Shown here in pieces: positions 48,891 to 62,625 of a stretch of 64,000 nt of DNA. The stretch's first letter is position 1. The number at the start of each line of letters is the position of its first letter. The notes under the pieces are model-generated. The model saw only the letters and a program-made list of their open reading frames with translations. It was not told the DNA's origin and did not search any database. A program made the position numbers and the translations under genes. This DNA comes from Azorinus chamasolen (lineage: Eukaryota; Mollusca; Bivalvia; Cardiida; Solecurtidae): the NCBI GenBank assembly GCA_963576725.1, contig OY755240.1:17214440-17278439 (forward strand), read 5' to 3'.

Positions 48891-51800
48891 AGTTGTTTAT
48901 TGGCAGTTGGTTATTGAATCTCCAGCTGTCGATTCAAATGTCAATTGGTTATTCAATCTCCAGCTATCGATTCAAAAGTCAATTGATTATTGAATCTCCA
49001 GCTGTCGATTCAAATGTCAATTGGTTATTCAATCTCCAGCTGTCGATTCAACTGTCAATTGGTTATTGAATCGACAGCTGTCGATTCAACTGTCAATTGG
49101 TTATTGAACCTCCAGCTGTCGATTCAAATGTCAATTGGTTATTCAATCTCCAGCTGTCGATTCAACTGTCAATTGGTTATTCAATCTCCAGCTGTCGATT
49201 CAACTGTCAATTGGTTATTCAATCTCTAGATGTCGATTCAACTGTCAATTGGTTATTCAATCTCCAGATGTCGATTCAAATGTCAATTGGTTATTCAATC
49301 TCCAGCTGTCGATTCAAATGTCAATTGGTTATTCAATCTCCAGCTGTCGATTCAACTGTCAATTGGTTATTCAATCTCCAGCTGTCGATTCAACAGTCAA
49401 TTGGTTATTGAACCTCCAGCTGTCGATTCAGCTGTCAATTAGTTATTCAATCTCCAGCTGTCGATTCAACTGTCAATTGGTTATTGAACCTCCAGCTGTC
49501 GATTCAACTGTCAATTGGTTATTCAATCTCCAGCTGTCGATTCAACTGTCAATTGGTTATTGAACCTCCAGCTGTCGATTCAAATGTCAATTGGTTATTC
49601 AATCTCCAGCTGTCGATTCAAATGTCAATTGGTTATTGAATCTCCAGCTGTCGATTCAACTGTCAATTGGTTATTCAATCCCCAGATGTCGATTCAACTG
49701 TCAATTTGTTATTGAACCTCCAGCTGTCGATTCAACTGTCAATTGGTTATTCAATCTCCAGCTGTCGATTCAAGTGTCAATTGGTTATTCAATCTCCAGC
49801 TGTCGATTCAACTGTCAATTGGTTATTCAGCTGTCGATTCAGCTGTCAATTGGTTATTGAACCTCCAGCTGTCGATTCAACTGTCAATTGGTTATTCAAT
49901 ATCCAGCTGTCGATTCAACTGTCAATTGGTTATTCAATCTCCAGCTGTCGATTCAAATGTCAATTGGTTATTCAATCTCCAGCTGTCGATTCAACTGTCA
50001 ATTGGTTATTCAATCTCCAGATGTCGATTCAACTGTCAATTGGTTATTGAACCTCCAGCTGTCGATTCAAATGTCAATTGGTTATTCAATCTCCAGCTGT
50101 CGATTCAAGTGTCAATTGGTTATTCAATCTCCAGCTGTCGATTCAACTGTCAATTGGTTATTCAGCTGTCGATTCAGCTGTCAATTGGTTATTGAACCTC
50201 CAGCTGTCGATTCAACTGTCAATTGGTTATTCAATATCCAGCTGTCGATTCAACTGTCAATTGGTTATTCAATCTCCAGCTGTCGATTCAAATGTCAATT
50301 GGTTATTCAATCTCCAGCTGTCGATTCAACTGTCAATTGGTTATTCAATCTCCAGATGTCGATTCAACTGTCAATTGGTTATTGAACCTCCAGCTGTCGA
50401 TTCAAATGTCAATTGGTTATTCAATCTCCAGCTGTCGATTCAAGTGTCAATTGGTTATTCAATCTCCAGCTGTCGATTCAACTGTCAATTGGTTATTCAG
50501 CTGTCGATTCAACTGTCAATTGGTTATTGAACCTCCAGCTGTCGATTCAACTGTCAATTGGTTATTCAATCTCCAGCTGTCGATTCAAAAGTCAATTGGT
50601 TATTCAGCTGTCGATTCAACTGTCAATTGGTTATTCAATCTCCAGATGTCGATTCAACTGTCAATTGGTTATTGAACCTCCAGCTGTCGATTCAAATGTC
50701 AATTGGTTATTCAATCTCCAGCTGTCGATTCAACTGTCAATTGGTTATTCAGCTGTCGATTCAACTGTCAATTGGTTGTTCAATCTCCAGCTGTCGATTC
50801 AAATGTCAATTGGTTATTCAATCTCCAGCTGTCGATTCAATTGTCAATTGGTTATTCAGCTGTCGATTCAACTGTCAATTGGTTATTCAATCTCCAGCTG
50901 TCGATTCAACTGTCAATTGGTTATTCAATCGCCCGCTGTCGATTCAAATGTCAATTGGTTATTCAATCTCCAGCTGTCGATTCAAATGTCAATTGGTTAT
51001 TCAATCCCCAGCTGTCGTTTCAAATGTCAATTGGTTATTCAATCTCCAGCTGTCGATTCAACTGTCAATTGGTTATTCAGCTGTCGATTCAGCTGTCAAT
51101 TGGTTATTGAACCTCCAGCTGTCGATTCAACTGTCAATTGGTTATTCAATCTCCAGCTGTCGATTCAACTGTCAATTGGTTATTCAGCTGTCGATTCAAC
51201 TGTCAATTGGTTATTCAATCTCCAGATGTCGATTCAAAAGTCAATTGGTTATTCAATCGCCCGCTGTCGATTCATCTGTCAATTGGTTATTCAATCCCCA
51301 GCTGTCGATTCAAATGTCAATTGGTTATTGAATCGACAGCTGTCGATTCAAATGTCAATTGGTTATTCAATCTCCAGATGTCGATTCAACTGTCAATTGG
51401 TTATTCAATCTCCAGATGTCGATTCAAATGTCAATTGGTTATTCAATCTCCAGCTGTCGATTCAACTGTCAATTGGTTATTCAATCTCAAGCTGTCGATT
51501 CAAATGTCAATTGGTTATTCAATCTCCAGCTGTCGATTTAACTGTCAATTGGTTATTCAATCTCCAGATGTCGATTCAACTGTCAATTGGTTATTGAACC
51601 TCCAGCTGTCGATTCAAATGTCAATTGGTTATTCAATCTCCAGCTGTCGATTCAACTGTCAATTGGTTATTCAATCTCCAGCTGTCGATTCAACTGTCAA
51701 TTGGTTATTCAGCTGTCGATTCAACTGTCAATTGGTTATTGAACCTCCAGCTGTCGATTCAACTGTCAATTGGTTATTCAATCTCCAGCTGTCGATTCAA

Positions 51801-54800
51801 CTGTCAATTGGTTATTCAGCTGTCGATTCAACTGTCAATTGGTTATTCAATCTCCAGATGTCGATTCAAAAGTCAATTGGTTATTCAATCTCCAGCTGTC
51901 GATTCAACTGTCAATTGGTTATTCAATCTCCAGCTGTCGATTCAACTGTCAATTGGTTATTCAATCTCCAGCTGTCGATTCAAGTGTCAATTGGTTGTTC
52001 AATCTCCAGCTGTCGATTCAACTGTCAATTGGTTATTCAATCTCCAGCTGTCGATTCAACTGTCAATTGGTTATTGAACCTCCAGCTGTCGATTCAAATG
52101 TCAATTGGTTATTCAATCTCCAGCTGTCGATTCAACTGTCAATTGGTTATTCAATCTCCAGCTGTCGATTGAACTGTCAATTGGTTATTCAGCTGTCGAT
52201 TCAACTGTCAATTGGTTATTGAACCTCCAGCTGTCGATTCAACTGTCAATTGGTTATTCAATCTCCAGCTGTCGATTCAACTGTCAATTGGTTATTCAGC
52301 TGTCGATTCAACTGTCAATAGGTTATTCAATCTCCAGATGTCGATTCAAAAGTCAATTGGTTATTCAATCTCCAGCTGTCGATTCAACTGTCAATTGGTT
52401 ATTCAATCTCCAGCTGTCGATTCAAATGTCAATTGGTTATTCAATCTCCAGCTGTCGATTCAAGTGTCAATTGGTTATTCAATCTCCAGCTGTCGATTCA
52501 ACTGTCAATTGGTTATTCAATCTCCAGCTGTCGATTCAACTGTAAATTGTTATTCAGCTGTCGATTCAACTGTCAATTGGTTGTTCAATCTCCAGCTGTC
52601 GATTCAAATGTCAATTGGTTATTCAATCTCCAGCTGTCGATTCAATTGTCAATTGGTTATTCAGCTGTCGATTCAACTGTCAATTGGTTATTCAATCTCC
52701 AGCTGTCTATTCAACTGTCAATTGGTTATTCAATCGCCCGCTGTCGATTCAAATGTCAATTGGTTATTCAATCTCCAGCTGTCGATTCAAATGTCAATTG
52801 GTTATTCAATCCCCAGCTGTCGTTTCAAATGTCAATTGGTTATTCAATCTCCAGCTGTCGATTCAACTGTCAATTGGTTATTCAGCTGTCGATTCAGCTG
52901 TCAATTGGTTATTGAACCTCCAGCTGTCGATTCAACTGTCAATTGGTTATTCAATCTCCAGCTGTCGATTCAACTGTCAATTGGTTATTCAGCTGTCGAT
53001 TCAACTGTCAATTGGTTATTCAATCTCCAGATGTCGATTCAAAAGTCAATTGGTTATTCAATCGCCCGCTGTCGATTCATCTGTCAATTGGTTATTCAAT
53101 CCCCAGCTGTCGATTCAAATGTCAATTGGTTATTCAATCCCCAGCTGTCGATTCAAATGTCAATTGGTTATTCAATCTCCAGATGTCGATTCAACTGTCA
53201 ATTGGTTATTCAATCTCCAGATGTCGATTCAAATGTCAATTGGTTATTCAATCTCCAGCTGTCGATTCAACTGTCAATTGGTTATTCAATCTCAAGCTGT
53301 CGATTCAAATGTCAATTGGTTATTCAATCTCCAGCTGTCGATTTAACTGTCAATTGGTTATTCAATCTCCAGATGTCGATTCAACTGTCAATTGGTTATT
53401 GAACCTCCAGCTGTCGATTCAAATGTCAATTGGTTATTCAATCTCCAGCTGTCGATTCAACTGTCAATTGGTTATTCAATCTCCAGCTGTCGATTCAACT
53501 GTCAATTGGTTATTCAGCTGTCGATTCAACTGTCAATTGGTTATTGAACCTCCAGCTGTCGATTCAACTGTCAATTGGTTATTCAATCTCCAGCTGTCGA
53601 TTCAACTGTCAATTGGTTATTCAGCTGTCGATTCAACTGTCAATTGGTTATTCAATCTCCAGATGTCGATTCAAAAGTCAATTGGTTATTCAATCTCCAG
53701 CTGTCGATTCAACTGTCAATTGGTTATTCAATCTCCAGCTGTCGATTCAAATGTCAATTGGTTATTCAATCTCCAGCTGTCGATTCAAGTGTCAATTGGT
53801 TGTTCAATCTCCAGCTGTCGATTCAACTGTCAATTGGTTATTCAATCTCCAGCTGTCGATTCAACTGTCAATTGGTTATTGAACCTCCAGCTGTCGATTC
53901 AAATGTCAATTGGTTATTCAATCTCCAGCTGTCGATTCAACTGTCAATTGGTTATTCAATCTCCAGCTGTCGATTGAACTGTCAATTGGTTATTCAGCTG
54001 TCGATTCAACTGTCAATTGGTTATTGAACCTCCAGCTGTCGATTCAACTGTCAATTGGTTATTCAATCTCCAGCTGTCGATTCAACTGTCAATTGGTTAT
54101 TCAGCTGTCGATTCAACTGTCAATTGGTTATTCAATCTCCAGATGTCGATTCAAAAGTCAATTGGTTATTCAATCTCCAGCTGTCGATTCAAGTGTCAAT
54201 TGGTTATTCAATCTCCAGCTGTCGATTCAAATGTCAATTGGTTATTCAATCTCCAGCTGTCGATTCAAGTGTCAATTGGTTATTCAATCTCCAGCTGTCG
54301 ATTCAACTGTCAATTGGTTATTCAATCTCCAGCTGTCGATTCAACTGTCAATTGGTTATTGAACCTCTAGCTGTCGATTCAAATGTCAATTGGTTATTCA
54401 ATCTCCAGCTGTCGATTCAATTGTCAATTGGTTATTCAATCTCCAGCTGTCGATTGAACTGTCAATTGGTTATTCAGCTGTCGATTCAACTGTCAATTGG
54501 TTATTGAACCTCCAGCTGTCGATTCAATTGTCAATTGGTTATTCAATCTCCAGCTATCGATTCAACTGTCAATTGGTTATTCAGCTGTCGATTCAACTGT
54601 CAATTGGTTATTCAATCTCCAGCTGTCGATTCAAGTGTCAATTGGTTATTCAATCTCCAGCTGTCGATTCAACTGTCAATTGGTTATTCAGCTGTCGATT
54701 CAACTGTCAATTGGTTATTGAACCTCCAGCTGTCGATTCAACTGTCAATTGGTTATTCAATCTCCAGCTGTCGATTCAAAAGTCAATTGGTTATTCAGCT

Positions 54801-57800
54801 GTCGATTCAACTGTCAATTGGTTATTCAATCTCCAGATGTCGATTCAACTGTCAATTGGTTATTGAACCTCCAGCTGTCGATTCAAATGTCAATTGGTTA
54901 TTCAATCTCCAGCTGTCGATTCAAGTGTCAATTAGTTATTCAATCTCCAGCTGTCGATTCAACTGTCAATTGGTTATTCAGCTGTCGATTCAACTGTCAA
55001 TTGGTTATTGAACCTCCAGCTGTCGATTCAACTGTCAATTGGTTATTCAATCTCCAGCTGTCGATTCAAAAGTCAATTGGTTATTCAGCTGTCGATTCAA
55101 CTGTCAATTGGTTATTCAATCTCCAGATGTCGATTCAACTGTCAATTGGTTATTGAACCTCCAGCTGTCGATTCAAATGTCAATTGGTTATTCAATCTCC
55201 AGCTGTCGATTCAACTGTCAATTGGTTATTCAGCTGTCGATTCAACTGTCAATTGGTTGTTCAATCTCCAGCTGTCGATTCAAATGTCAATTGGTTATTC
55301 AATCTCCAGCTGTCGATTCAATTGTCAATTGGTTATTCAGCTGTCGATTCAACTGTCAATTGGTTATTCAATCTCCAGCTGTCGATTCAACTGTCAATTG
55401 GTTATTCAATCGCCCGCTGTCGATTCAAATGTCAATTGGTTATTCAATCTCCAGCTGTCGATTCAAATGTCAATTGGTTATTCAATCCCCAGCTGTCGTT
55501 TCAAATGTCAATTGGTTATTCAATCTCCAGCTGTCGATTCAACTGTCAATTGGTTATTCAGCTGTCGATTCAGCTGTCAATTGGTTATTGAACCTCCAGC
55601 TGTCGATTCAACTGTCAATTGGTTATTCAATCTCCAGCTGTCGATTCAACTGTCAATTGGTTATTCAGCTGTCGATTCAACTGTCAATTGGTTATTCAAT
55701 CTCCAGATGTCGATTCAAAAGTCAATTGGTTATTCAATCGCCCGCTGTCGATTCATCTGTCAATTGGTTATTCAATCCCCAGCTGTCGATTCAAATGTCA
55801 ATTGGTTATTCAATCCCCAGCTGTCGATTCAAATGTCAATTGGTTATTCAATCTCCAGATGTCGATTCAACTGTCAATTGGTTATTCAATCTCCAGATGT
55901 CGATTCAAATGTCAATTGGTTATTCAATCTCCAGCTGTCGATTCACCTGTCAATTGGTTATTCAATCTCAAGCTGTCGATTCAAATGTCAATTGGTTATT
56001 CAATCTCCAGCTGTCGATTTAACTGTCAATTGGTTATTCAATCTCCAGATGTCGATTCAACTGTCAATTGGTTATTGAACCTCCAGCTGTCGATTCAAAT
56101 GTCAATTGGTTATTCAATCTCCAGCTGTCGATTCAACTGTCAATTGGTTATTCAATCTCCAGCTGTCGATTCAACTGTCAATTGGTTATTCAGCTGTCGA
56201 TTCAACTGTCAATTGGTTATTGAACCTCCAGCTGTCGATTCAACTGTCAATTGGTTATTCAATCTCCAGCTGTCGATTCAACTGTCAATTGGTTATTCAG
56301 CTGTCGATTCAACTGTCAATTGGTTATTCAATCTCCAGATGTCGATTCAAAAGTCAATTGGTTATTCAATCTCCAGCTGTCGATTCAACTGTCAATTGGT
56401 TATTCAATCTCCAGCTGTCGATTCAAATGTCAATTGGTTATTCAATCTCCAGCTGTCGATTCAAGTGTCAATTGGTTGTTCAATCTCCAGCTGTCGATTC
56501 AACTGTCAATTGGTTATTCAATCTCCAGCTGTCGATTCAACTGTCAATTGGTTATTGAACCTCCAGCTGTCGATTCAAATGTCAATTGGTTATTCAATCT
56601 CCAGCTGTCGATTCAACTGTCAATTGGTTATTCAATCTCCAGCTGTCGATTGAACTGTCAATTGGTTATTCAGCTGTCGATTCAACTGTCAATTGGTTAT
56701 TGAACCTCCAGCTGTCGATTCAACTGTCAATTGGTTATTCAATCTCCAGCTGTCGATTCAACTGTCAATTGGTTATTCAGCTGTCGATTCAACTGTCAAT
56801 TGGTTATTCAATCTCCAGATGTCGATTCAAAAGTCAATTGGTTATTCAATCTCCAGCTGTCGATTCAACTGTCAATTGGTTATTCAATCTCCAGCTGTCG
56901 ATTCAAATGTCAATTGGTTATTCAATCTCCAGCTGTCGATTCAAGTGTCAATTGGTTATTCAATCTCCAGCTGTCGATTCAACTGTCAATTGGTTATTCA
57001 ATCTCCAGATGTCGATTCAACTGTCAATTGGTTATTGAACCTCCAGCTGTCGATTCAAATGTCAATTGGTTATTCAATCTCCAGCTGTCGATTCAACTGT
57101 CAATTGGTTATTCAATCTCCAGCTGTCGATTGAACTGTCAATTGGTTATTCAGCTGTCGATTCAACTGTCAATTGGTTATTGAACCTCCAGCTGTCGATT
57201 CAACTGTCAATTGGTTATTCAATCTCCAGCTATCGATTCAACTGTCAATTGGTTATTCAGCTGTCGATTCAACTGTCAATTGGTTATTCAATCTCCAGAT
57301 GTCGATTCAAAAGTCAATTGGTTATTCAATCTCCAGCTGTCGTTTCAACTGTCAATTGGTTATTGAACCTCCAGCTGTCGATTCAAATGTCAATTGGTTA
57401 TTCAATCTCCAGCTGTCGATTCAACTGTCAATTTGTTATTCAGCTGTCGATTCAACTGTCAATTGGTTATTCAATCTCCAGCTGTCGATTCAACTGTCAA
57501 TTGGTTATTCAATCTCCAGATGTCGATTCAACTGTCAATTGGTTATTCAGCTGTCGATTCAACTGTCAATTGGTTATTCAATCTCCAGAAGTCGATTCAA
57601 AAGTCAATTGGTTATTCAATCTCCAGCTGTCGATTCAACTGTCAATTGGTTATTGAACCTCCTGCTGTCGATTCAAATGTCAATTGGTTATTCAATCTCC
57701 ATCTGTCGATTCAACTGTCAATTGGTTATTCAGCTGTCGATTCAACTGTCAATTGGTTATTCAATCTCCAGATGTCGATTCAAAAGTCAATTGGTTATTC

Positions 57801-59301
57801 AATCGCCCGCTGTCGATTCAAGTGTCAATTGGTTATTCAATCCCTAGCTGTCGATTCAAATGTCAACTGGTTATTCAATCCCCAGCTGTCGATTCAAATG
57901 TCAATTGGTTATTCAAACTCCAGCTGTCGATTCAACTGTCATTTGGTTATTAAATCTCCAGATGTCGATTCAACTGTCAATTGGTTATTCAATCTCCAGA
58001 TGTCGATTCAACTGTCAATTGGTTATTCAGCTGTCGATTCAACTGTCAATTGGTTATTCAATCTCCAGCTGTCGATTCAACTGTCAATTGGTTATTCAAT
58101 CGCCCGCTGTCGATTCAAATGTCAATTGGTTATTCAATCCCCAGCTGTCGATTCAAATGTCAATTGGTTATTCAATCTCCAGCTGTCGATTCAACTGTCA
58201 ATTGGTTATTCAGCTGTCGATTCAGCTGTCAATTGGTTATTGAACCTCCAGCTGTCGATTCAACTGTCAATTGGTTATTCAATCTCCAGCTGTCGATTCA
58301 ACTGTCAATTGGTTATTCAATCTCCAGCTGTCGATTCAACTGTCAATTGGTTATTCAGCTGTCGATTCAACTGTCAATTGGTTATTCAATCTCCAGATGT
58401 CGATTCAACTGTCAATTGGTTATTCAATCGCCCGCTGTCGATTCAAATGTGGTTATTCAATCCCCAGCTGTCGATTCAAATGTCAATTGGTTATTCAATC
58501 CCCAGATGTCGATTCAAATGTCAGTTGGTTATTCAATCTCCAGATGTCGATTCAACTGTCAATTGGTTATTCAATCTCCCGCTGTCGATTCAACTGTCAA
58601 TTGGTTATTGAATCTCCAGCTGTCGATTCAAGTGTCAATTGGTTATTCAATCTCCAGCTGTCGATTCAACTGTCAATTGGTTATTCAATCTCCAGAAGTC
58701 GATTCAACTGTCAATTGGTTATTCAATCTCCAGCTGTCGATTCAAATGTCAATTGTCGATTCAAATGTCAATTGGTTATTCAATCTCCAGCTGTCGATTC
58801 AACTGTCAATTGGTTATTCAATCTCCAGCTGTCGATTCAAATGTCAATTGGTTATTCAATCTCCAGCTGTCGATTCAAATGTCAATTGGTTATTCAGCTG
58901 TCGATTCAACTGTCAATTGGTTATTCAATCTCCAGATGTCGATTCAAAAGTCAATTGGTTATTGAACCTCCAGCTGTCGATTCACATGTCAATTGGTTAT
59001 TCAATCTCCAGCTGTCGATTCAAATTTCAATTGGTTATTCAATCTCCAGCTGTCGATTCAACTGTCAATTGGTTATTCAGTTGTCGATTCAACTGTCGAT
59101 TGGTTATTCAATCTCCAGCTGTCGATTCAAATGTCAATTGGTTATTCAATATCCAGCTGTCGATTCAAATGTCAATTGGTTATTGAATCTCCAGCTGTCG
59201 ATTCAAATGTCAATTGGTTATTGAATCTCCAGCTGTCGATTCAACTGTCAATTGGTTATTGAATCTCCAGCTCTCGATTCATCTGTCAATTGGTTACTGA
59301 A
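48891..59301 (+). repeat. 10.4-kb satellite of 38-bp and 31-bp units with higher-order structure
   Basis: The 38-bp unit reads CTGTCGATTCAACTGTCAAT plus TGGTTATTCAATCTCCAG. A 31-bp variant lacks ATCTCCA. About 280 units. Point variants (AACTG/AAATG/AAGTG/AAAAG after GATTC; CTCCAG/CCCCAG/GCCCG; ATTCAA/ATTGAA) recur in fixed order, giving higher-order periods of 335 bp (8 x 38 + 31; 49743 and 50078), 480 bp (11 x 38 + 2 x 31; 53430 and 53910) and longer duplications of 1805 and 2676 bp (segments starting 51138, 52943 and 55619). The unit has no stop in any forward frame except in ATTGAA variants, so the many frames up to 405 codons are a by-product. Two units (49066-49089 and 51328-51351) form perfect 24-base palindromes centred on CAGCTG. 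Confidence 0.95.
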
Positions 59302-62300
59302 TATTGTCCAATTTAGACATTAGATATTTCTATCAAATTGGGAAAATGTCTAACAAGTGTCTAATTTCGACGTTTGAGAATTTGCCGAGAATTTGACATT
59401 TCTATCAAGTCGTAAAATTGTCGAACAAGTGTTAAATTTCGACTTTGGACAATGTGTCAGGCTGCGGGACGAAGCCGCATGGACCGGATCAGTTGGCTAC
59501 CATACTTCAACGGGAATCTGCCTGGGGAAGCCCGATGCCGTGCTAACACGGTGATATTTTACGGCACCGAGCCGCGAAGCCTGCGACAGGCGGGTCCCAT
59601 GTGAACACGGGAATCTACCACGAAGACGGAGCCGCGAGCGCCAGGGCAGTCGGAGCCAGAGCTATTTTGCCGGGGAAGCCCGCTGCCACGCTAATACGGT
59701 AACCTTGCACAGGAACGAGCAGCGCAGCTCGGAGCAGCCGGTTCCCGTGCAAACACGGAGATCTACTACGGGAACGGAGCCATTCGCGCCGGGGCAGTCG
59801 AGTCCCGTGCTTCAAACGGGACTTCCACGCGACAGAGCCGCGTAGGCATCTTATCTTATCGCGTAGCCCCTTATCGTGATAACACCGGGGGGTCTAAATA
59901 TTGTTCAATTTAGTCATAAGACATTTCTATCAAGTCGGAAAAAGTGTTTAAAAAATATCTAAAAAACGTTTAAAAAATATCTAAAAAGTGTCTAATTTCG
60001 ACGTTAGATAATTTTCCTGGCCGGGAAAAATGTCTAAATATTGTCCAATTTATACATAAGACAGTTCTATCAAGTCGGTAAAATGTCTAACAAGTGTGTA
60101 ATTTCGATGTTTCACAGTTTGCCTGGCTGGGAAAAGTGTCTAAATAGTGTTCAATTTAGACATTAGACATTTCTATCCAGTCAGGATATTTGTCTAACAA
60201 CTGTCTAATTTCGACATTGAACAATTTGCCAGGCCGGGAACATTGTGTCTACCTCGGGACGGAGGTAAACTCCCGTGCTTCAATGGGGATCTTCCACGGG
60301 ACAGAGCCGCACAAGTCGGGGCAGCCCGCTGCTGTGAGATAAATGGGGAAACTGTTTAAATATTGTCCAATGAAGACATTAGAAATTCTATCAAATCGGG
60401 AAAAATGTCTAACAAATTGGCTAATGTCGACGTTGGACAATATACCGGGCCGCGACCACAGGGTTCTACCACGGGTCAAAGCCGCATGGTCCGGAGCAGT
60501 CGGCTAGCGTACTTCAACGAGAATCTGCCTGGGGAAGCCCGATGCCATGCTAACACTGTGATATTTTATGGGACCGAGCCGCGAAGCCTGCGGTATGCGG
60601 TCCCGTGTGAACACGGGAATTTACCACGAAGACGGAACCGCGAGCGCCAGGGCAGTCGGAGCCAGAGCTATTTTGCCGGGGAAGCCCGCTGCCACGCTAA
60701 TACGGTAACCTTACACGGGACCGAGCAGTGCAGCTCGCAGCAGCCGGTTCCCGTGCAAACACGGAGATCTACTACGGGAACGGAGCCATTCGCGCCGGGG
60801 CAGTCGAGTCCCGTGCTTCAAACGGGACTTCTACGCGACAGAGCCGCGTAGGCCTGTGCAGCCCTCTCTCGTGATAACACGGGGGAGGGGTGTCTAAATA
60901 TTGTTCAATTTAGACATAAGACATTTCTATCAAGTCGGAAAAAGTGTTTAAAAAATATCTAAAAAGTGTCTAATTTCGACGTTGGACAATTTTCCTGGCC
61001 GGGAAAATGTCTAAATACAAAATGTACGTATTGTCCAATTTATACACAAGACAGCTCTATCAAGTCGGTAAAATGTCTAACAAGTGTGTAATTTCGACGT
61101 TTGACAATTTGCCTGGTTGGGAAAAATGTCTAAATATTGTTCAATTTAGACATTAGACATTTCTATCCAGTCAGGAGATTTGTCTAACAACTGTTTAATT
61201 TCGACATTGGACAATTTGCCAGGCCGGGAACATTGTGTCTACCTCGGGACGGAGGTAAACTCCCGTGCTTCAATGGGGATCTTCCACATGACAAAGTCGC
61301 ACAAGTCGGGACAGCCCGCTGCTGTGAGATAAGTGGGGAAATGTTTAAATATTGTCCAATTTAGACATTAGAAAATTCTATCAAATTGGGAAAAATGTCT
61401 AACAATTGTCTAATTTCGACGTTGGACAATTTGCCAGGCCGCGTGCACTGGGTCTACCACGGGACTAATCCGGATAGGCCGGAGCAGTGGACTCCCGTGC
61501 TTCAACGGGGATCTTCCAGACGCGCAGGCCGGGAAAACCCGATGCCCTGCTAACACGGTGATCTTTCACGGGACGGAGCCACGCTGCCTGTGGCATTGAT
61601 CCCGTGCGAGTCCGGGAATTTAGCACAGGGACGGAGCCGCGCGGCAGGGCAGTCGGCTCCCGTGCTTCAACGAGGACCTTCCACGGGACAGATCCGAGCA
61701 GGCTGGGGCAGCCTGATGCCGCGAGAACACGGGGGGGGTCTACCACGGGGAAGAAACCGCGCTCTTCGGGGTAGTCGGCTAGCGTGCTGCAACAGGACTT
61801 TCCACGGAACCTTGTAACGGTGGCCTGGGAAGTCCACTACCATGCAAATACGGTAATCTTACACGGGTCCGAGCAGAGCAGCTCGCGGCAGGTGGCTCCT
61901 GTGCGAATACGGGGCTCTTCCACGGAAACGGAACCATGCGCACCGGAGCAGTCGGCTCCTGTGCCGTTAAATGGGAACCGTCAACGGGACAGAACCGCGC
62001 AGGCCGGGGTACATGTAGCCCGTTGCCGTGAGAACACGGGTGTCTAAATATTATCCAATTTAGACATTAGACATTCCTATCAAGGTTATCTTTCACGGAA
62101 CCGAGCTAGGCAGCCTGTGGAAGCCGGATCCCGTGCGAACACAGGGATCTAGCACAGGGACGGAGCCGCGCGCCAGGGCGGTCGGCTCTCGTACTTCAAT
62201 GAGGACCTTCCACGGGACAGAGCCGCGCAGACTGGGACAGCCTGCTACCGAGCGAACACGGAGCTCTACCACGGGGACAGAGCAATGCGCTAGGGCCCGC

Positions 62301-62505
62301 TGCCGTGAGAACAATGGGGGGAAATGACAAAATATTGTCCAATTTAGAAACTAGTCATTTCTATCCAGTCTGACAAACATGTCTAAGAACTGTCTAATTT
62401 CGATGTTAGACAATTACGACATTACACATTTCTATCAAGTCGGAAAATTTGTCTAACAAGTGTCTAATTTCGACGTTGGACAATTTTGCCGGGCCGGCAA
62501 CACAG
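59302..62505. repeat. Mosaic satellite: AT-rich palindromic blocks alternating with GC-rich blocks
   Basis: AT blocks of ~100 bp contain TATTGTCCAATTTAGACATT, GACATTTCTATCAAGTCGG, AATGTCTAACAAGTGTCTAA and TTTCGACGTTGGACAATTTG; the block ends (ATTGTCCA/TGGACAAT) are inverted. GC blocks contain ~65-bp modules such as CCGTGCTTCAACGGGGATCT, TCCACGGGACAGAGCCGCGC and CCCGTGCGAACACGGG stem motifs. A ~1.0-kb composite unit is repeated: 59476-60480 and 60484-61470 align over long stretches (offset 1008 at the left, 991 at the right). The rest (61470-62505) is more rearranged. Open frames here (up to 162 codons) repeat with the DNA and have no domain. Confidence 0.85.
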
Positions 62506-62510
62506 AACTG

Positions 62511-62625
62511 CTGAATTTCTAAAGCACTGCAGCAGTGAATTCGCTGAAAAACTATTTTTCCGAAAGTACTGCTGAATGTCTAACAATCTGCAGCAGTAGA
62601 TTCGCTGAAAAACTATTTTTCGAAC
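62511..62625 (+). repeat. Short tandem duplication, two units
   Basis: CTGCTGAATTTCTAAAGCA / CTGCTGAATGTCTAACAATC and CAGCAGT(GA/AG)ATTCGCTGAA plus AAACTATTTTTC occur twice, ~56 bases apart. CTGCAGCAGT near each centre is part of a small palindrome. Confidence 0.75.

Noticed and set aside
48872..59262. Dozens of overlapping open frames of 60-405 codons (NWLFNLQLSIQLSIGYS-type repeats)
   Set aside because: They are all translations of the 38/31-bp satellite, present in every forward frame because the unit lacks stops; no start context, domain or unique sequence.
48891..59301. CRISPR-like array (short regular repeats)
   Set aside because: Units are contiguous without unique spacers, in a eukaryotic context with spliced genes and LINEs; it is a satellite.
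60363..62327. Open frames of 64-162 codons on both strands in the GC-rich region
   Set aside because: They follow the repeat modules, change frame between copies and have no recognisable domain; GC-rich DNA has few stops.
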